The position numbers and the translations under genes were made by a program. Source: Paucibacter sp. TC2R-5 (lineage in GTDB: Bacteria; Pseudomonadota; Gammaproteobacteria; Burkholderiales; Burkholderiaceae_C). From it: a DNA stretch of 64,000 nucleotides. Shown one piece after another: positions 17,654 through 26,569 of the stretch; the stretch's first letter is position 1, and every line of letters starts with the position of its first letter. The stretch covers positions 267,884 through 331,883 of the forward strand of contig NZ_JAJIRQ010000002.1 in the NCBI RefSeq assembly GCF_025717605.1, in the 5' to 3' direction. The notes below the pieces were generated by a model that worked only from the letters and a program-made list of their open reading frames with translations, did no database searches and was not told the DNA's origin.

Positions 17654-18766
17654 ATGTCCAAGCCCAACATTGCCCGCCTCCTGCATGTCGATGCGCTGAA
17701 AGCCTTCGCGGCACAGCTGATCGTGCTTCACCATCTGTCGGCCTATGGGCCTATCGCCGATGCCGTGCAGACCGTAGCACCACAACTGATCTCGGCTCTC
17801 TATCACTATGGGCGCATGGCGGTACAGGTCTTCTTGGTGGTCGGCGGCTTTTTGAGCGCACGCGCCTTGTCGGCACGTGGCCAGTTGTTCGAAGGCAGCT
17901 TGCCCGAGCAACTGCTGCGGCGCTATCTGCGTTTGACCTTGCCCTTTATGGCCGCCGTGCTGCTGACGCTGCTGTGCTCAGCACTGGTCAGCACTTGGCT
18001 GCCCGACTTGGTGCCCGCTTCAGTCACCCTGCCGCAGCTGCTGGCCCATGCCACGCTGTTGCACGGGGTGCTGGGCTTCGAGTCCTTGACGGTTGGTGCC
18101 TGGTATGTGGCGGTGGACTTCCAGCTCTTTGCGCTGCTCTTGTCGTTGCTCTGGTTGAGCCGCTACCTGGCCCCCAGCCTGAGCCGCCAGCAAGCGCGCC
18201 TGCTCGGCCCGGGCCTGATCTTGCTGCTCTGCCTGGCCTCGCTATTTGCCTTCAACCGCAATAGCGAACTCGACAACTGGGCGCCCTACTACTTCGGTGC
18301 CTACGGCCTCGGCGCCTTGGTCCATTTTCTAGGCTTGGTCAACTACCGCCGGCTCGCGCTGTACCTGATCAGCGCGGCTGTCTTGCTCGCTTTGTTGTTT
18401 GACTTCCGCGAGCGTGTCGCCTTGGCCCTGGTGTGCGCTTGGGTACTGGCTTGGTTGCAGCAGCGTCATCAGAATGGTCAGCACCTGCTGGCCGACCACC
18501 CGCGCGCTGCGCCGCTATTGGCGCATTTCGGCACCCACTCCTACGCGCTCTTCCTGGTGCATTTTCCGATTTGCCTGCTGGTCAACGGCTTGTTTGAGCA
18601 TCCCGATGCCGAACATGCTGGGTCGGCTGTGCTGGCGGCCTTGGCTGCCCTGGCTCTGAGCAATATGGCGGCCGTGCCTTTCTACCGCTGGGTCGAGGCA
18701 CCTTCGGCACGCCTGCGCCTGGCCCCTCTGCTGGCTCGTCTGCTGCCCAAGGCCTCACGCTCCTGA
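17654..18766 (+). CDS. Acyltransferase 3-family membrane protein
   Basis: 370 residues with about ten hydrophobic helices. It begins with the family pattern LLHVDALKAFAAQLIVLHHLSAYGP, including the His of the first helix, followed by FLVVGGFLSARAL and RRYLRLTLP. These enzymes move acetyl or other acyl groups onto exported sugars or lipids. No glycan gene is nearby, so the acceptor is unknown. GTATG start with no strong ribosome site. Stands alone; convergent with the carboxymuconolactone decarboxylase-like gene. Confidence 0.82.
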   Translation: MSKPNIARLLHVDALKAFAAQLIVLHHLSAYGPIADAVQTVAPQLISALYHYGRMAVQVFLVVGGFLSARALSARGQLFEGSLPEQLLRRYLRLTLPFMAAVLLTLLCSALVSTWLPDLVPASVTLPQLLAHATLLHGVLGFESLTVGAWYVAVDFQLFALLLSLLWLSRYLAPSLSRQQARLLGPGLILLLCLASLFAFNRNSELDNWAPYYFGAYGLGALVHFLGLVNYRRLALYLISAAVLLALLFDFRERVALALVCAWVLAWLQQRHQNGQHLLADHPRAAPLLAHFGTHSYALFLVHFPICLLVNGLFEHPDAEHAGSAVLAALAALALSNMAAVPFYRWVEAPSARLRLAPLLARLLPKASRS

Positions 18767-18793
18767 GCGCAACAGTTGTAGGGCCAAGCCCCG

Positions 18794-19141
18794 CTATTTT
18801 GGGGCCATGTCTTCCCAGGCCTTGATGACCTCGGCGCTGTACATCAGCGCCGGCCCGCCGCCCATATAAACGCAAACCGACAGCATTTCGTCCAACTCGG
18901 CGCGGGTGCAGTCCAGCTTGTGCAGCGCTTTGACATGAAAGCCGATGCAACCCGAACAATGCTGAGTGACGCCGATGGCCAGCGCGATCAGCTCCTTGTG
19001 CTTGGCACTCAGCGCACCGTCCTTCATCGCCGCGCCGGCCAATTGGCCAAAGGCCTGCATCGCCTCGGGCTGCGACTTTCTCAAGGGCGCGAGGTTGGCG
19101 TTGATGTCTTTGATCAGCCCAATATGGTCAAAGGTGCTCAT
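18794..19141 (-). CDS. Carboxymuconolactone decarboxylase-family (AhpD-like) protein
   Basis: 115 residues. The CxxC motif in QHCSGCIGFHVKALHK (about residues 61-76), with the His two residues after the second Cys region, is the AhpD/CMD redox signature. Small all-helical oligomers of this kind act as peroxide-linked disulfide reductases or related enzymes. ATG at 19139-19141 starts MSTFDHIGLIKDINANL. The lipocalin gene ends 37 bases upstream on the same strand, so they may form an operon. Confidence 0.85.
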   Translation of the reverse strand: MSTFDHIGLIKDINANLAPLRKSQPEAMQAFGQLAGAAMKDGALSAKHKELIALAIGVTQHCSGCIGFHVKALHKLDCTRAELDEMLSVCVYMGGGPALMYSAEVIKAWEDMAPK

Positions 19142-19178
19142 GCAGAGGCTCCTGATGTCGGTGGAAATGTCTATCTGT

Positions 19179-19712
19179 TCAGTCCAGCGGCTGCGTCTGC
19201 GGCGTGCGCTGAAACGCCGCGCGATCAAAACCCAGCTCGCCCGCCCGGTCCAGCAGCTTTTGCAACACCGCCTCATCCATTTGCGGCGTGCGCGACAGGA
19301 CCCAGGCGTATTTGCGGCTGGGCTCGCCGATCAAGACATGCTGGTAGTCGCTATCCAGATCGAGCACCCAGTAATTGCCGTAAAACGGCCAAAAGAAAGT
19401 CACCCTGAGTTTGGCGTTAGCGCTGCCTTCCACGACCTTGGCGTGGCCGGCCGTACGGTCGACCTCGCCCTTGGCTGTGCGGCAGCGGTTGATCACCTCG
19501 ACCCGCTCGCCATCGAGCCGATAGCGCGCCTGGGTATCGGCAACGCATTGCTTTTGGAAGCGGTTAGGCAACAGCGCAATCTCGTACCAGGCGCCGGCAT
19601 AACGCTGCAAATCTACTGCGGCAACGGTCGGCAGGGCAGGCGGTTCCGGCGCCGCATGGGCCGAGCCGCAGCAGGCCAAGATTGAGGCAAGAACAAAAGA
19701 TGGGGTTCGCAT
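19179..19712 (-). CDS. Lipocalin (Blc-like), exported
   Basis: 177 residues. Signal peptide ILACCGSAHA, then the lipocalin signature around RYAGAWYEIALLPNRFQKQC (G-x-W in the first strand) and the later FFWPFYGNYWVLDLDSDYQ and YAWVLSRTPQMD segments typical of bacterial Blc. Blc binds lysophospholipid or fatty acid in the envelope. A clean lipobox is not evident (ILAC has Leu at -2), so it may be periplasmic rather than lipid-anchored, unlike E. coli Blc. Confidence 0.87.
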   Translation of the reverse strand: MRTPSFVLASILACCGSAHAAPEPPALPTVAAVDLQRYAGAWYEIALLPNRFQKQCVADTQARYRLDGERVEVINRCRTAKGEVDRTAGHAKVVEGSANAKLRVTFFWPFYGNYWVLDLDSDYQHVLIGEPSRKYAWVLSRTPQMDEAVLQKLLDRAGELGFDRAAFQRTPQTQPLD

Positions 19713-19760
19713 GAGATGGGGCCTTCAGTGATCAGGCCGCCACCATAGCAAAGTGCGAAT

Positions 19761-19955
19761 TCACCGGTCTTTCATCTGGCATGTGTTCATGCCCAATAAG
19801 GGATAGGCCGGGCAAAAACGGAACACGCCCGTCAGCAGCGGCACGATGCCGATATAGCCCCAGACACCAACAGTGCCGGTCGCAGCCAGAGCAATCAAGG
19901 CCAAGCCACCCGCAATCCGCAGAACCCGATCCACCGTACCGACATTTGCTTTCAT
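19761..19955 (-). CDS. DUF2892 membrane protein
   Basis: 64 residues with the family opening NVGTVDRVLRIAGGLALI, two hydrophobic helices and the closing FRFCPAYPLLGMNTC. This domain also forms the membrane part of YgaP rhodanese. The Cys of FCPAYPLLG and NTC are the conserved ones. Function unknown. Possibly cotranscribed with the YafY-type regulator upstream (85 bases). Confidence 0.83.
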   Translation of the reverse strand: MKANVGTVDRVLRIAGGLALIALAATGTVGVWGYIGIVPLLTGVFRFCPAYPLLGMNTCQMKDR

Positions 19956-20039
19956 CGCAACTCCTTCAACGAGCCCAAGGCCAGATTCAGCCCTATGTCA
20001 CGATTGTGGGCACGCCCGCTCGGCCAAACTTGCGCCAGA

Positions 20040-20720
20040 TCAAGTCTGACTCTCGGCCCGCCGCATATCGGCCAGCGTCTTGCCGGCTTCGTCGCGAAAC
20101 TGCTCGTCGAGCAAGGCCAGACCCTGGATGCGATCAACCCGGAAGTTACGGAAACCGGCTCGTTTCTCGCACCAGGCCGCCAGCGTCCAGGTCGGGCCCC
20201 AGAAATAACAAGCCAGCGGACGCACCACGCGCTCGCTGGCGGCGCCGGCCAGGTCCAGGTAGTCAAGCCGCAGCTTGTGGCGGCTCTCGGTCGCTTCGCG
20301 CAGGCTGGCCAGTCGGTCACGCATGGCCTGGTCGAGCCCGCTCAAGGGGGCATACAGGGCCAAGCTCTCGGCGGCGGCCCTGGCGGCTGAGGGCATCACA
20401 CCCAGGATCTTCAGCATGGCCTCCTCGGCCTGCCGCGCCAGGCCGCTGTCCAGCTGACCCTGCGCCAAGCGCAAGGCGGCCACCAGCGCCTGTGCCTCTT
20501 GCTTGGTGAACATCAAGGGCGGCAGATCAAAGCCGGCGCGCATGCGGTAGCCCACGCCCGCTTCGCCGTCGATCGGCACACCCTGAGCCTGCAAGGCGGC
20601 CACGTCGCGGTAGACGGTGCGCATCGACACCTCCAGCCGAGTGGCCAGGAAGTCGGCGGTGGACAGGCGTCGGCCTCGGATCAGATGGACAAGTTGAAAG
20701 AGTCGGTCGGCGCGGCGCAT
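20040..20720 (-). CDS. YafY-type helix-turn-helix/WYL transcriptional regulator
   Basis: 226 residues. N-terminal HTH_11 winged helix (LFQLVHLIRGRRLSTADFLA and VSMRTVYRDVAALQAQGVPI) followed by a WYL-like domain (HKLRLDYLDLAGAASERVV, CYFWGPTWTLAAWCEKRAGF). WYL domains are thought to bind ligand or single-stranded nucleic acid. An ATG three codons earlier (20727-20729) is an alternative start. Divergent from the GNAT gene with 131 bases between, so it may regulate that gene. Confidence 0.85.
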   Translation of the reverse strand: MRRADRLFQLVHLIRGRRLSTADFLATRLEVSMRTVYRDVAALQAQGVPIDGEAGVGYRMRAGFDLPPLMFTKQEAQALVAALRLAQGQLDSGLARQAEEAMLKILGVMPSAARAAAESLALYAPLSGLDQAMRDRLASLREATESRHKLRLDYLDLAGAASERVVRPLACYFWGPTWTLAAWCEKRAGFRNFRVDRIQGLALLDEQFRDEAGKTLADMRRAESQT

Positions 20721-20851
20721 GGCCCGCATTGTCGGGCCTGCCCGACAACACTGGCACGCGACTTGCATCTTCCTGGCTACCAACGCCCGCAAACCGTTCA
20801 CCCTCGGTTCACGCTCGATTCACCCCTGCATCACTGGATAAGGAGCTTTCC

Positions 20852-21466
20852 ATGAGAAGACTTGCTGCATCCGCTTTTCAACTCGGCGCCCTGCCCTTGC
20901 AAAATCCCTTTATCGGCTCGCTTCAGGCCTTGCACGGCCAGCACTTTGGCCGTGGCCAGATCTGGGTGGCCCGCGCCAATGACATGGCCAAGCCCTCCGC
21001 ACCCAGCACCACGGTCAAGATGGAATCAATGGCGCAGCCCGAGGTCCAGGCGCTGCTGACGGCACTCGATCAAGAGCAAGAGCGCCTGCTGCAGCCCCAG
21101 CCAGCAGCGCGCCCCAATGCCCGGGCCGCACTGCGCCGTGCGGCCACACGCTTGGTCGTGGTGCGCGACGCCCAAATGCGGGTCATCGCCTGCGGGGCGC
21201 TGCTGCTGCATGAGGACTATGCCGAGTTGGCCTGCTTGATGGTGACGCCCAGCCGGCGCGGCCAAGGCATGGGAAAACTTTTGCTCAGCAAACTGGAAGG
21301 CGAAGCGCTTCGCCTGGGCCGACCGCTGTTACGGCTAGAGGCTGATGTGCGCCAACATGCGTTGCATCATCTGGCCGAAGGCGGTGGCTTCAAGCGTTGC
21401 GGCCCTTTTGATGAGCGCCGCGCCCATCCCTTCGGCGTCTTTATGGAAAAACTGCTGGGCAGCTGA
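20852..21466 (+). CDS. GNAT-family N-acetyltransferase
   Basis: 204 residues. The acetyl-CoA loop is in CLMVTPSRRGQGMGKLLLSKLEGEA (R/Q-x-x-G-x-G/A). The N-terminal 65 residues (LQNPFIGSLQALHGQHFGRG) have no recognised domain and are longer than in a minimal GNAT. Start ATG 20852 has AGGAG nine bases upstream. Substrate unknown. Divergent from the YafY-type regulator. Confidence 0.78.
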   Translation: MRRLAASAFQLGALPLQNPFIGSLQALHGQHFGRGQIWVARANDMAKPSAPSTTVKMESMAQPEVQALLTALDQEQERLLQPQPAARPNARAALRRAATRLVVVRDAQMRVIACGALLLHEDYAELACLMVTPSRRGQGMGKLLLSKLEGEALRLGRPLLRLEADVRQHALHHLAEGGGFKRCGPFDERRAHPFGVFMEKLLGS

Positions 21467-21487
21467 GCCAGCATGCCTGCCGGCCGC

Positions 21488-22777
21488 TCAAGAGCCGGAA
21501 TGGCATTCGTCGCAACGCGCCAGCACCATCAGGCGCTCGACTTCTTCGCGATGGTTGATGCAGTTGCGCTGGTGCCAGATCCGGATCAGCGCCATCGTGC
21601 CGGCCACGATCAGACCGAAGATCGAGATGGCGATAAAGGCTGACAGCCCGATCCGTGTCATGCCGGTGTAGAGCGCGCCCAGACCCAAGATGCAGGCCTG
21701 CTCGTTGAAGTTCTGAACCGCAATCGAGCGGCCCGCGCCCATCAGGTTATGGCCACGGTGCTGCAGCAAGGCATTCATGGGCACGACCAAAAAGCCGCCG
21801 ACCATGCCCAGCAAAATCAGGAAGGGCACCGCCACCCAGATATTGGTCACCGCATTCAGGCCGACCACCAACAGACCCAAGGCGATGCCCAGCGGGATCA
21901 CCCGCGTCGCTCTGTCCAAGCGCATATACATAGAAGCCGCCACGGCCCCAGCCGCCGTACCCAACGCCACCACGCCGCCCAAGGTCGACGCTTGCGTGGT
22001 GGTGTAACCCAGCGCCGCAGCGGCCCAAGGGAACACGATGATGCGCATATTGCCGGAGATGCCCCAGAACAGCGTGGTCGTGGCCAAGGAGATCTGACCC
22101 AGCTTGTCGGCCCACAGGCGCGAGTTGCAAGAGGCGAAGTCGCGTATCAAGGCCAAGGGGCTGTGCGCCAGCGGCTGCAGGGTCGCCTGCGTGCGCGGAA
22201 TGGCCAGATTGAATATCGCTGCCGCCAGGTACAGGATCACCAAGCTGGCGATTGCCGCCTCGGGCGGGGTATCGATGCCGGTGTCGAAAAATGGCAGATC
22301 AATGCCCAGCAAGAGCGGCGCCAGATGCGGCCCGACCAACTGCCCGCCCAGCAAGATGCCCAGAATGATGGAAGCAATCGTCAAGCCTTCGATCCAGCCA
22401 TTGGCCTTAACCAGTTGCGACGGCGGCAGCAGCTCGGTCAGGATGCCGTACTTGGCCGGTGAATAAGCTGCGGCGCCCAGACCAACGATCGCGTATGACA
22501 GCAAAGGATGGGCGCCGAACATCATCATCAAGCAGCCAATGATCTTGATCAGATTGGCGTAGAACATCACCTTGCCCTTGGGCACGGCGTCGGCAAAAGC
22601 GCCCACAAAAGGCGCCAAGATCACATAGAAGAGCGCAAAAATCGGCCCCAGTGCGGGGACCTGCCAGGCGGGCGCGCCGGTATTTCTGAGCAGTTCAATA
22701 GCGCCGACCAGCAATGCGTTATCAGCCAGCGAGCTGAAAAACTGCGCTGACATGATGGTGGAAAAGCCTTTTTTCAT
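21488..22777 (-). CDS. lplT: Lysophospholipid transporter LplT
   Basis: 429-residue major-facilitator protein with about 12 helices that flips lysophospholipids inward for re-acylation. The family opening FSTIMSAQFFSSLADNALLVGAIELL and the YSPAKYGILTELLPPSQLVKANGWIEG segment are diagnostic. E. coli LplT is shorter (397) and adjoins aas; here no aas is present, and the gene instead diverges from alr, an arrangement I associate with Burkholderiales. The C-terminal extension HREEVERLMVLARCDECHSGS with two Cys is additional. Confidence 0.9.
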   Translation of the reverse strand: MKKGFSTIMSAQFFSSLADNALLVGAIELLRNTGAPAWQVPALGPIFALFYVILAPFVGAFADAVPKGKVMFYANLIKIIGCLMMMFGAHPLLSYAIVGLGAAAYSPAKYGILTELLPPSQLVKANGWIEGLTIASIILGILLGGQLVGPHLAPLLLGIDLPFFDTGIDTPPEAAIASLVILYLAAAIFNLAIPRTQATLQPLAHSPLALIRDFASCNSRLWADKLGQISLATTTLFWGISGNMRIIVFPWAAAALGYTTTQASTLGGVVALGTAAGAVAASMYMRLDRATRVIPLGIALGLLVVGLNAVTNIWVAVPFLILLGMVGGFLVVPMNALLQHRGHNLMGAGRSIAVQNFNEQACILGLGALYTGMTRIGLSAFIAISIFGLIVAGTMALIRIWHQRNCINHREEVERLMVLARCDECHSGS

Positions 22778-22935
22778 GAACCTATTTTGTACTGCTTGGT
22801 ACTGCTAAGAAGGCGCAGCCACGGCCAAATGCCCGCGGCGAAAGTGATGCTGCCTCCGGGTTATAGCATGCGCCTTGTTCTAGGGGGGTCGACCCGGCAG
22901 ACAAAGCCCACGCGCCCAGATGCCACAATTCGGCC

Positions 22936-24045
22936 ATGCCGCGTCCAATTGAAGCCCTCATCCACGTCTCCGCCTTGGCCCATAACCTCGCCCGCGCGCG
23001 CGCTTGCGCGCCGGACGCCATGGTCTGGGCGGTCGTCAAAGCCAATGCCTATGGCCACGGCATCGCCAATGCCTATGAGGGCCTGCGGGCCGCCGACGGC
23101 TTCGCGCTGCTCGATCTGGACGAGGCGCAGCAGCTGCGCGCGCTCGGTTGGCGCGGTCCGATCCTGCTGCTGGAAGGTGCGTTCGAAACCCGCGATCTGG
23201 AGCTGTGCTCGCGCCTCAAGCTCTGGCATGCTGTGCATTGCGAGCAGCAGATCGACTGGCTGGCGATGCACAAGACCCATGAGCCGCACCGGGTCTTCTT
23301 GAAGCTCAACAGCGGCATGAACCGGCTGGGCTTCAGCCCGACCGCCTTCCGCGCCGCCTGGACTCGGCTGAACGCCTTGCCGCAGGTGGACGAGATTTCG
23401 CTGATGACGCATTTCTCCGATGCCGACGCGCTGCGCTTCGGCATCGACGGCATCCAGCACCAGCTCGACGTGTTCGAGGCCGTCTGCGCCGACCTGCCCG
23501 GCGAGCGCTCGCTCAGCAATAGCGCCGCCACCTTGCGCCACAGCGCACGCGTGCACAGCGACTGGGTGCGCGCCGGCATCATGAGCTACGGCGGCGTGCC
23601 CGACTACCCCGAGCATGGCCCCGAGCATTGGGATCTGCAGCCGGCGATGACACTGCGCTCCAAGATCATCGGCGTGCAGCATTTGCAGGCCGGTGACACG
23701 GTCGGCTATGGCAGCAGCTTCACCGCCGATAAGCCCATGCGCATTGGCACGGTCGCCTGCGGCTATGCCGACGGCTACCCCCGCCATGTGCCGAGTGGCT
23801 CACCCGTGCTGGTGAACGGACAGCGCACGACGACGGTCGGCCGGGTCTCGATGGACATGCTGGCGGTCGACTTGAGCGCCTTGCCCCAGGCCGGCTTCGG
23901 CAGCGAGGTGACGCTGTGGGGCCAAGGCCCCAAGGGTCAGGTCTTGCCGATCGATGAGGTCGCCAAGGCGGCCGGCACGATTGGCTATGAGCTGATGTGC
24001 GCGTTGGCCAAGCGCGTGCCGGTCACTGTTCAACACTTAGAGTGA
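22936..24045 (+). CDS. alr: Alanine racemase
   Basis: 369 residues. PLP enzyme that makes D-alanine for peptidoglycan. The cofactor Lys35 lies in [10 protein letters not shown] and the second catalytic base Tyr258 in [20 protein letters not shown] is the usual C-terminal barrel motif. ATG at 22936. It diverges from lplT and precedes arfB by four bases. No second racemase is in the window, so I cannot say whether this is the housekeeping or the catabolic (DadX) type. Confidence 0.93.
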   Translation: MPRPIEALIHVSALAHNLARARACAPDAMVWAVVKANAYGHGIANAYEGLRAADGFALLDLDEAQQLRALGWRGPILLLEGAFETRDLELCSRLKLWHAVHCEQQIDWLAMHKTHEPHRVFLKLNSGMNRLGFSPTAFRAAWTRLNALPQVDEISLMTHFSDADALRFGIDGIQHQLDVFEAVCADLPGERSLSNSAATLRHSARVHSDWVRAGIMSYGGVPDYPEHGPEHWDLQPAMTLRSKIIGVQHLQAGDTVGYGSSFTADKPMRIGTVACGYADGYPRHVPSGSPVLVNGQRTTTVGRVSMDMLAVDLSALPQAGFGSEVTLWGQGPKGQVLPIDEVAKAAGTIGYELMCALAKRVPVTVQHLE

Positions 24046-24049
24046 TGCT

Positions 24050-24454
24050 TTGAACCTGCACTGGACGCCGGCAGATTGGGAGCTCGACTTCAGCTTCATC
24101 CGCGCCAGCGGCCCCGGCGGGCAAAACGTCAACAAGGTGTCCAGCGCCGTCCATCTGCGTTTTGACATCCAACGCTCGACGCTGCCGGCCGTCATCAAGG
24201 AGCGGCTGTTGGCGCTTTCCGATCAGCGCGTCACCAATGAAGGCGTGATCGTCATCAAGGCGCAGGAGACGCGCAGCCAGGAGCAAAACCGCGCCGATGC
24301 GGTGGCGCGGCTGATAGCGATGGTGCAGAGCGTCGCTCACACGCCCAAAGCCCGCCGCGCGACCAAGCCGACCTATGGCTCCAAGATGCGCCGACTGGAG
24401 GGCAAGGCACAGCGCAGCGACATCAAGGCGGGACGCGGGCGAGTCAGCGAATAG
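24050..24454 (+). CDS. arfB: Alternative ribosome-rescue factor ArfB
   Basis: 134 residues. The GGQ motif in SGPGGQNVNKVSSAVHLRF marks the peptidyl-tRNA hydrolysis loop shared with class I release factors; the tail ARRATKPTYGSKMRRLEGKA is the basic C-terminal extension that inserts in the empty mRNA channel, as in YaeJ/ArfB. Starts with TTG at 24050, four bases after the alr stop; no in-frame ATG exists near, so coupling to alr translation probably compensates for the weak start. Confidence 0.88.
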   Translation: MNLHWTPADWELDFSFIRASGPGGQNVNKVSSAVHLRFDIQRSTLPAVIKERLLALSDQRVTNEGVIVIKAQETRSQEQNRADAVARLIAMVQSVAHTPKARRATKPTYGSKMRRLEGKAQRSDIKAGRGRVSE

Positions 24455-24594
24455 GCGAGCAAGCAAGGGAATACCCTTGGTTTCGCCGCTTCGGTCGGCG
24501 CGACTTGCAGTTCGTCGCATGCCGCTCGCTAGGCCCAAGACTTGACCGCAAACTGCAGACACGGCACTTCAGCCAGCAGCATCAGGAGCTCTCC

Positions 24595-24966
24595 ATGTCT
24601 CTCAGCAACGAATTCGAACGCCTCGCCGACCTGCATCAAGCCGGCCAACTGACAGACGATGAATTCGCCCGCGCCAAGGCCAGGCTGCTGGACGGTCCGC
24701 CGAGCTTCAAGCCCGATGAAGCGCCGCGCCGTCAGCCCCAAGGCGGCGGCCTCGGCCACGCGATCAATGGCCTGCAGCGCAGCCGCGATGAACGTTGGTT
24801 GGGCGGCGTATGCGGCGGGCTGGCGCAGATCAGCGGCCTGGCCGCCTGGATCTGGCGGCTGATCTTTATTGCTTCGATTCCCTGCCACGGGATTGGCTTG
24901 ATCGCCTATTTGATCCTGTGGGTCTTGGTGCCGGAAGAGCGTGACGAGCCCTTGCGGCTGAACTGA
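24595..24966 (+). CDS. SHOCT-PspC two-domain membrane protein
   Basis: 123 residues. Residues 1-30 form a short SHOCT-like helix pair (FERLADLHQAGQLTDDEFARAKARLL). A PspC domain follows (RDERWLGGVCGGLAQISGLAAW then a membrane helix LIFIASIPCHGIGLIAYLILWVLVPEE). PspC proteins are envelope-stress components of the phage shock system; no pspA is nearby. ATG at 24595 has a strong AGGAG site eight bases before it. The 140 bases before it include the perfect hairpin CAAGGG-AATA-CCCTTG (24464-24479). Confidence 0.8.
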   Translation: MSLSNEFERLADLHQAGQLTDDEFARAKARLLDGPPSFKPDEAPRRQPQGGGLGHAINGLQRSRDERWLGGVCGGLAQISGLAAWIWRLIFIASIPCHGIGLIAYLILWVLVPEERDEPLRLN

Positions 24967-24977
24967 GCCGGGCTAAA

Positions 24978-25859
24978 TCAGCGCCGCTTGGTCGCCATGT
25001 AAATACTGACTAAGCAAAGCGCCATGCCACTGACGGACAAAACCGTCGGCACCCAGCCTTCCAGCGCGGCCGAGATCACCAGTGCGATGACCGGGATCAC
25101 CACCCCGGTCAAAGCGGCACGCGCCGGCCCTTGCAACTGCGCCAGCTTGAAATACAGCACAAAGGCGATGACCGAGCCAAACACCGCCAGATAGAGCAGG
25201 CTCAGGACATAGGGCGCATGCCAATCGAAATGCAATCCCTGGCCGCTGAGCAGCGACATCAAAATCAGAAAGACCGCGCCATAGCCCATGCTCCAGGCCA
25301 GCACGGGCACCAGCGCCAGCCCGCGCCTTGTCAGCGTCAGCGTCAGCACATTGCCGATGCAGGCGGCCAAGACGGCCAAGAGCCCCAAGCCAAGGCCTAA
25401 AGCGGCGCTGGGCCTGGCGCCCGTTGCCGCAATCTCGGGCCAAAAAATCATCACCACGCCGAGCACGCCGCCGCTGGCCGACAGCAAAAACCGCCGCGTC
25501 ACCGATTGGCCGAAAAACAGCCGTCCGGACAAGGCGTTACCGAACACCATCAAACAAAACAAAACCGCCACCAGGCCGGTCGGGATATGCCGCTCGGCCT
25601 CGTAGACCGAAAAGTAATTGCCGCTGTACTGGACGATGCCGGTCGCCAACATCAAGCCATGCGCAGAAGCCGGCATGCGCAAGGACTCGCCCCGCATGCG
25701 CGCCAAGCCGACCAGCAACAGCGCCGCAATCGCAAAGCGCCAGGCCACCGAGTTGAGCACGGGCACGCCGCTGGCCAGCTGATACAGGATCACATGCCAG
25801 GTGCTGGCCCAGATCAGCGTCGGGCCCCAAAAGAGGGTGCGGGGAGACAGCTGCGCCAT
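24978..25859 (-). CDS. EamA-family drug/metabolite transporter
   Basis: 293 residues with ten hydrophobic helices arranged as two EamA repeats (LIWASTWHVILYQLASG... and ...YLAVFGSVIAFVLYFKLAQLQGPARAALTGVVIPVIALVIS). The EamA turn PVIALVISAALEGWVP is clear. Inner-membrane exporter, substrate unknown. The start codon overlaps the stop of the upstream LysE-type gene (they share base 25859), so the two exporters are translationally linked. Confidence 0.85.
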   Translation of the reverse strand: MAQLSPRTLFWGPTLIWASTWHVILYQLASGVPVLNSVAWRFAIAALLLVGLARMRGESLRMPASAHGLMLATGIVQYSGNYFSVYEAERHIPTGLVAVLFCLMVFGNALSGRLFFGQSVTRRFLLSASGGVLGVVMIFWPEIAATGARPSAALGLGLGLLAVLAACIGNVLTLTLTRRGLALVPVLAWSMGYGAVFLILMSLLSGQGLHFDWHAPYVLSLLYLAVFGSVIAFVLYFKLAQLQGPARAALTGVVIPVIALVISAALEGWVPTVLSVSGMALCLVSIYMATKRR

Positions 25860-26488
25860 CAGGCGCTGCGCTTGAAGCTCGCCAGCAAGGCGCCGGCTAC
25901 GATGAAGAGCGTGCCGAAGCTGCGGTTCATGATCTGAATGTGATGACTGGAGCGCAGCGCCGACAAGACTCTGGCGGCCAAGGCCGTGTAGCCGGCCATC
26001 ACCACCATATCGGTGAAGGCCAGCGTCGCCGCGATGACCAGATATTGCTGGGTCAAATCACCCTTGAGATTCAAAAACTGCGGCACCACCGCCAGCAAAA
26101 ACACCGTGCCTTTGGGGTTGACCGCGTTGATGCCCCAGCCGCGCAGCACCAACTGGCGGCGCGTGATTTGAGCGCCTTCGCTGCGGGCCGCCACCATGGG
26201 CGTGGCCGGCGCACGCCATTGCTGCACGCCCAAATAGACCAGATAGGCCACCCCCAAATACTTGACCAGGGCGAAACCGATGCTGGAGGTGGCGATCAAA
26301 GCGCCGAGGCCGGCGCCGACCAAGAGAATCTGGGTCAGGATGCCCAGAATCAGGCCAAAAGTGGTGAAGTAGCCGCGCCGGAAGCCATGGTTGAGCCCCG
26401 AGCTCATCGCTGCGATGGCGCCCGCACCGGGGGACAGGCTGATGGCCCAGGAGGCGGCGAAGAAGGCCAGCCAAGTCGAAAATTCCAT
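25859..26488 (-). CDS. LysE/RhtB-family amino acid exporter
   Basis: 209 residues with six hydrophobic helices. The signature WAISLSPGAGAIAAMSSGLNHG and the INAVNPKGTVFLLAVVPQF motif match the RhtB subgroup (threonine/homoserine exporters). It is the second exporter of this family in the window. Cotranscribed with the EamA gene. ATG at 26486-26488. Confidence 0.87.
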   Translation of the reverse strand: MEFSTWLAFFAASWAISLSPGAGAIAAMSSGLNHGFRRGYFTTFGLILGILTQILLVGAGLGALIATSSIGFALVKYLGVAYLVYLGVQQWRAPATPMVAARSEGAQITRRQLVLRGWGINAVNPKGTVFLLAVVPQFLNLKGDLTQQYLVIAATLAFTDMVVMAGYTALAARVLSALRSSHHIQIMNRSFGTLFIVAGALLASFKRSA

Positions 26489-26569
26489 CGCTGAGTCCTG
26501 AGCTGCTGAGTCGAAACAAGCCGGGTTTGTAGCACGAACGGGTTTTGCCCCTGTCGCGATGGCCTGGAA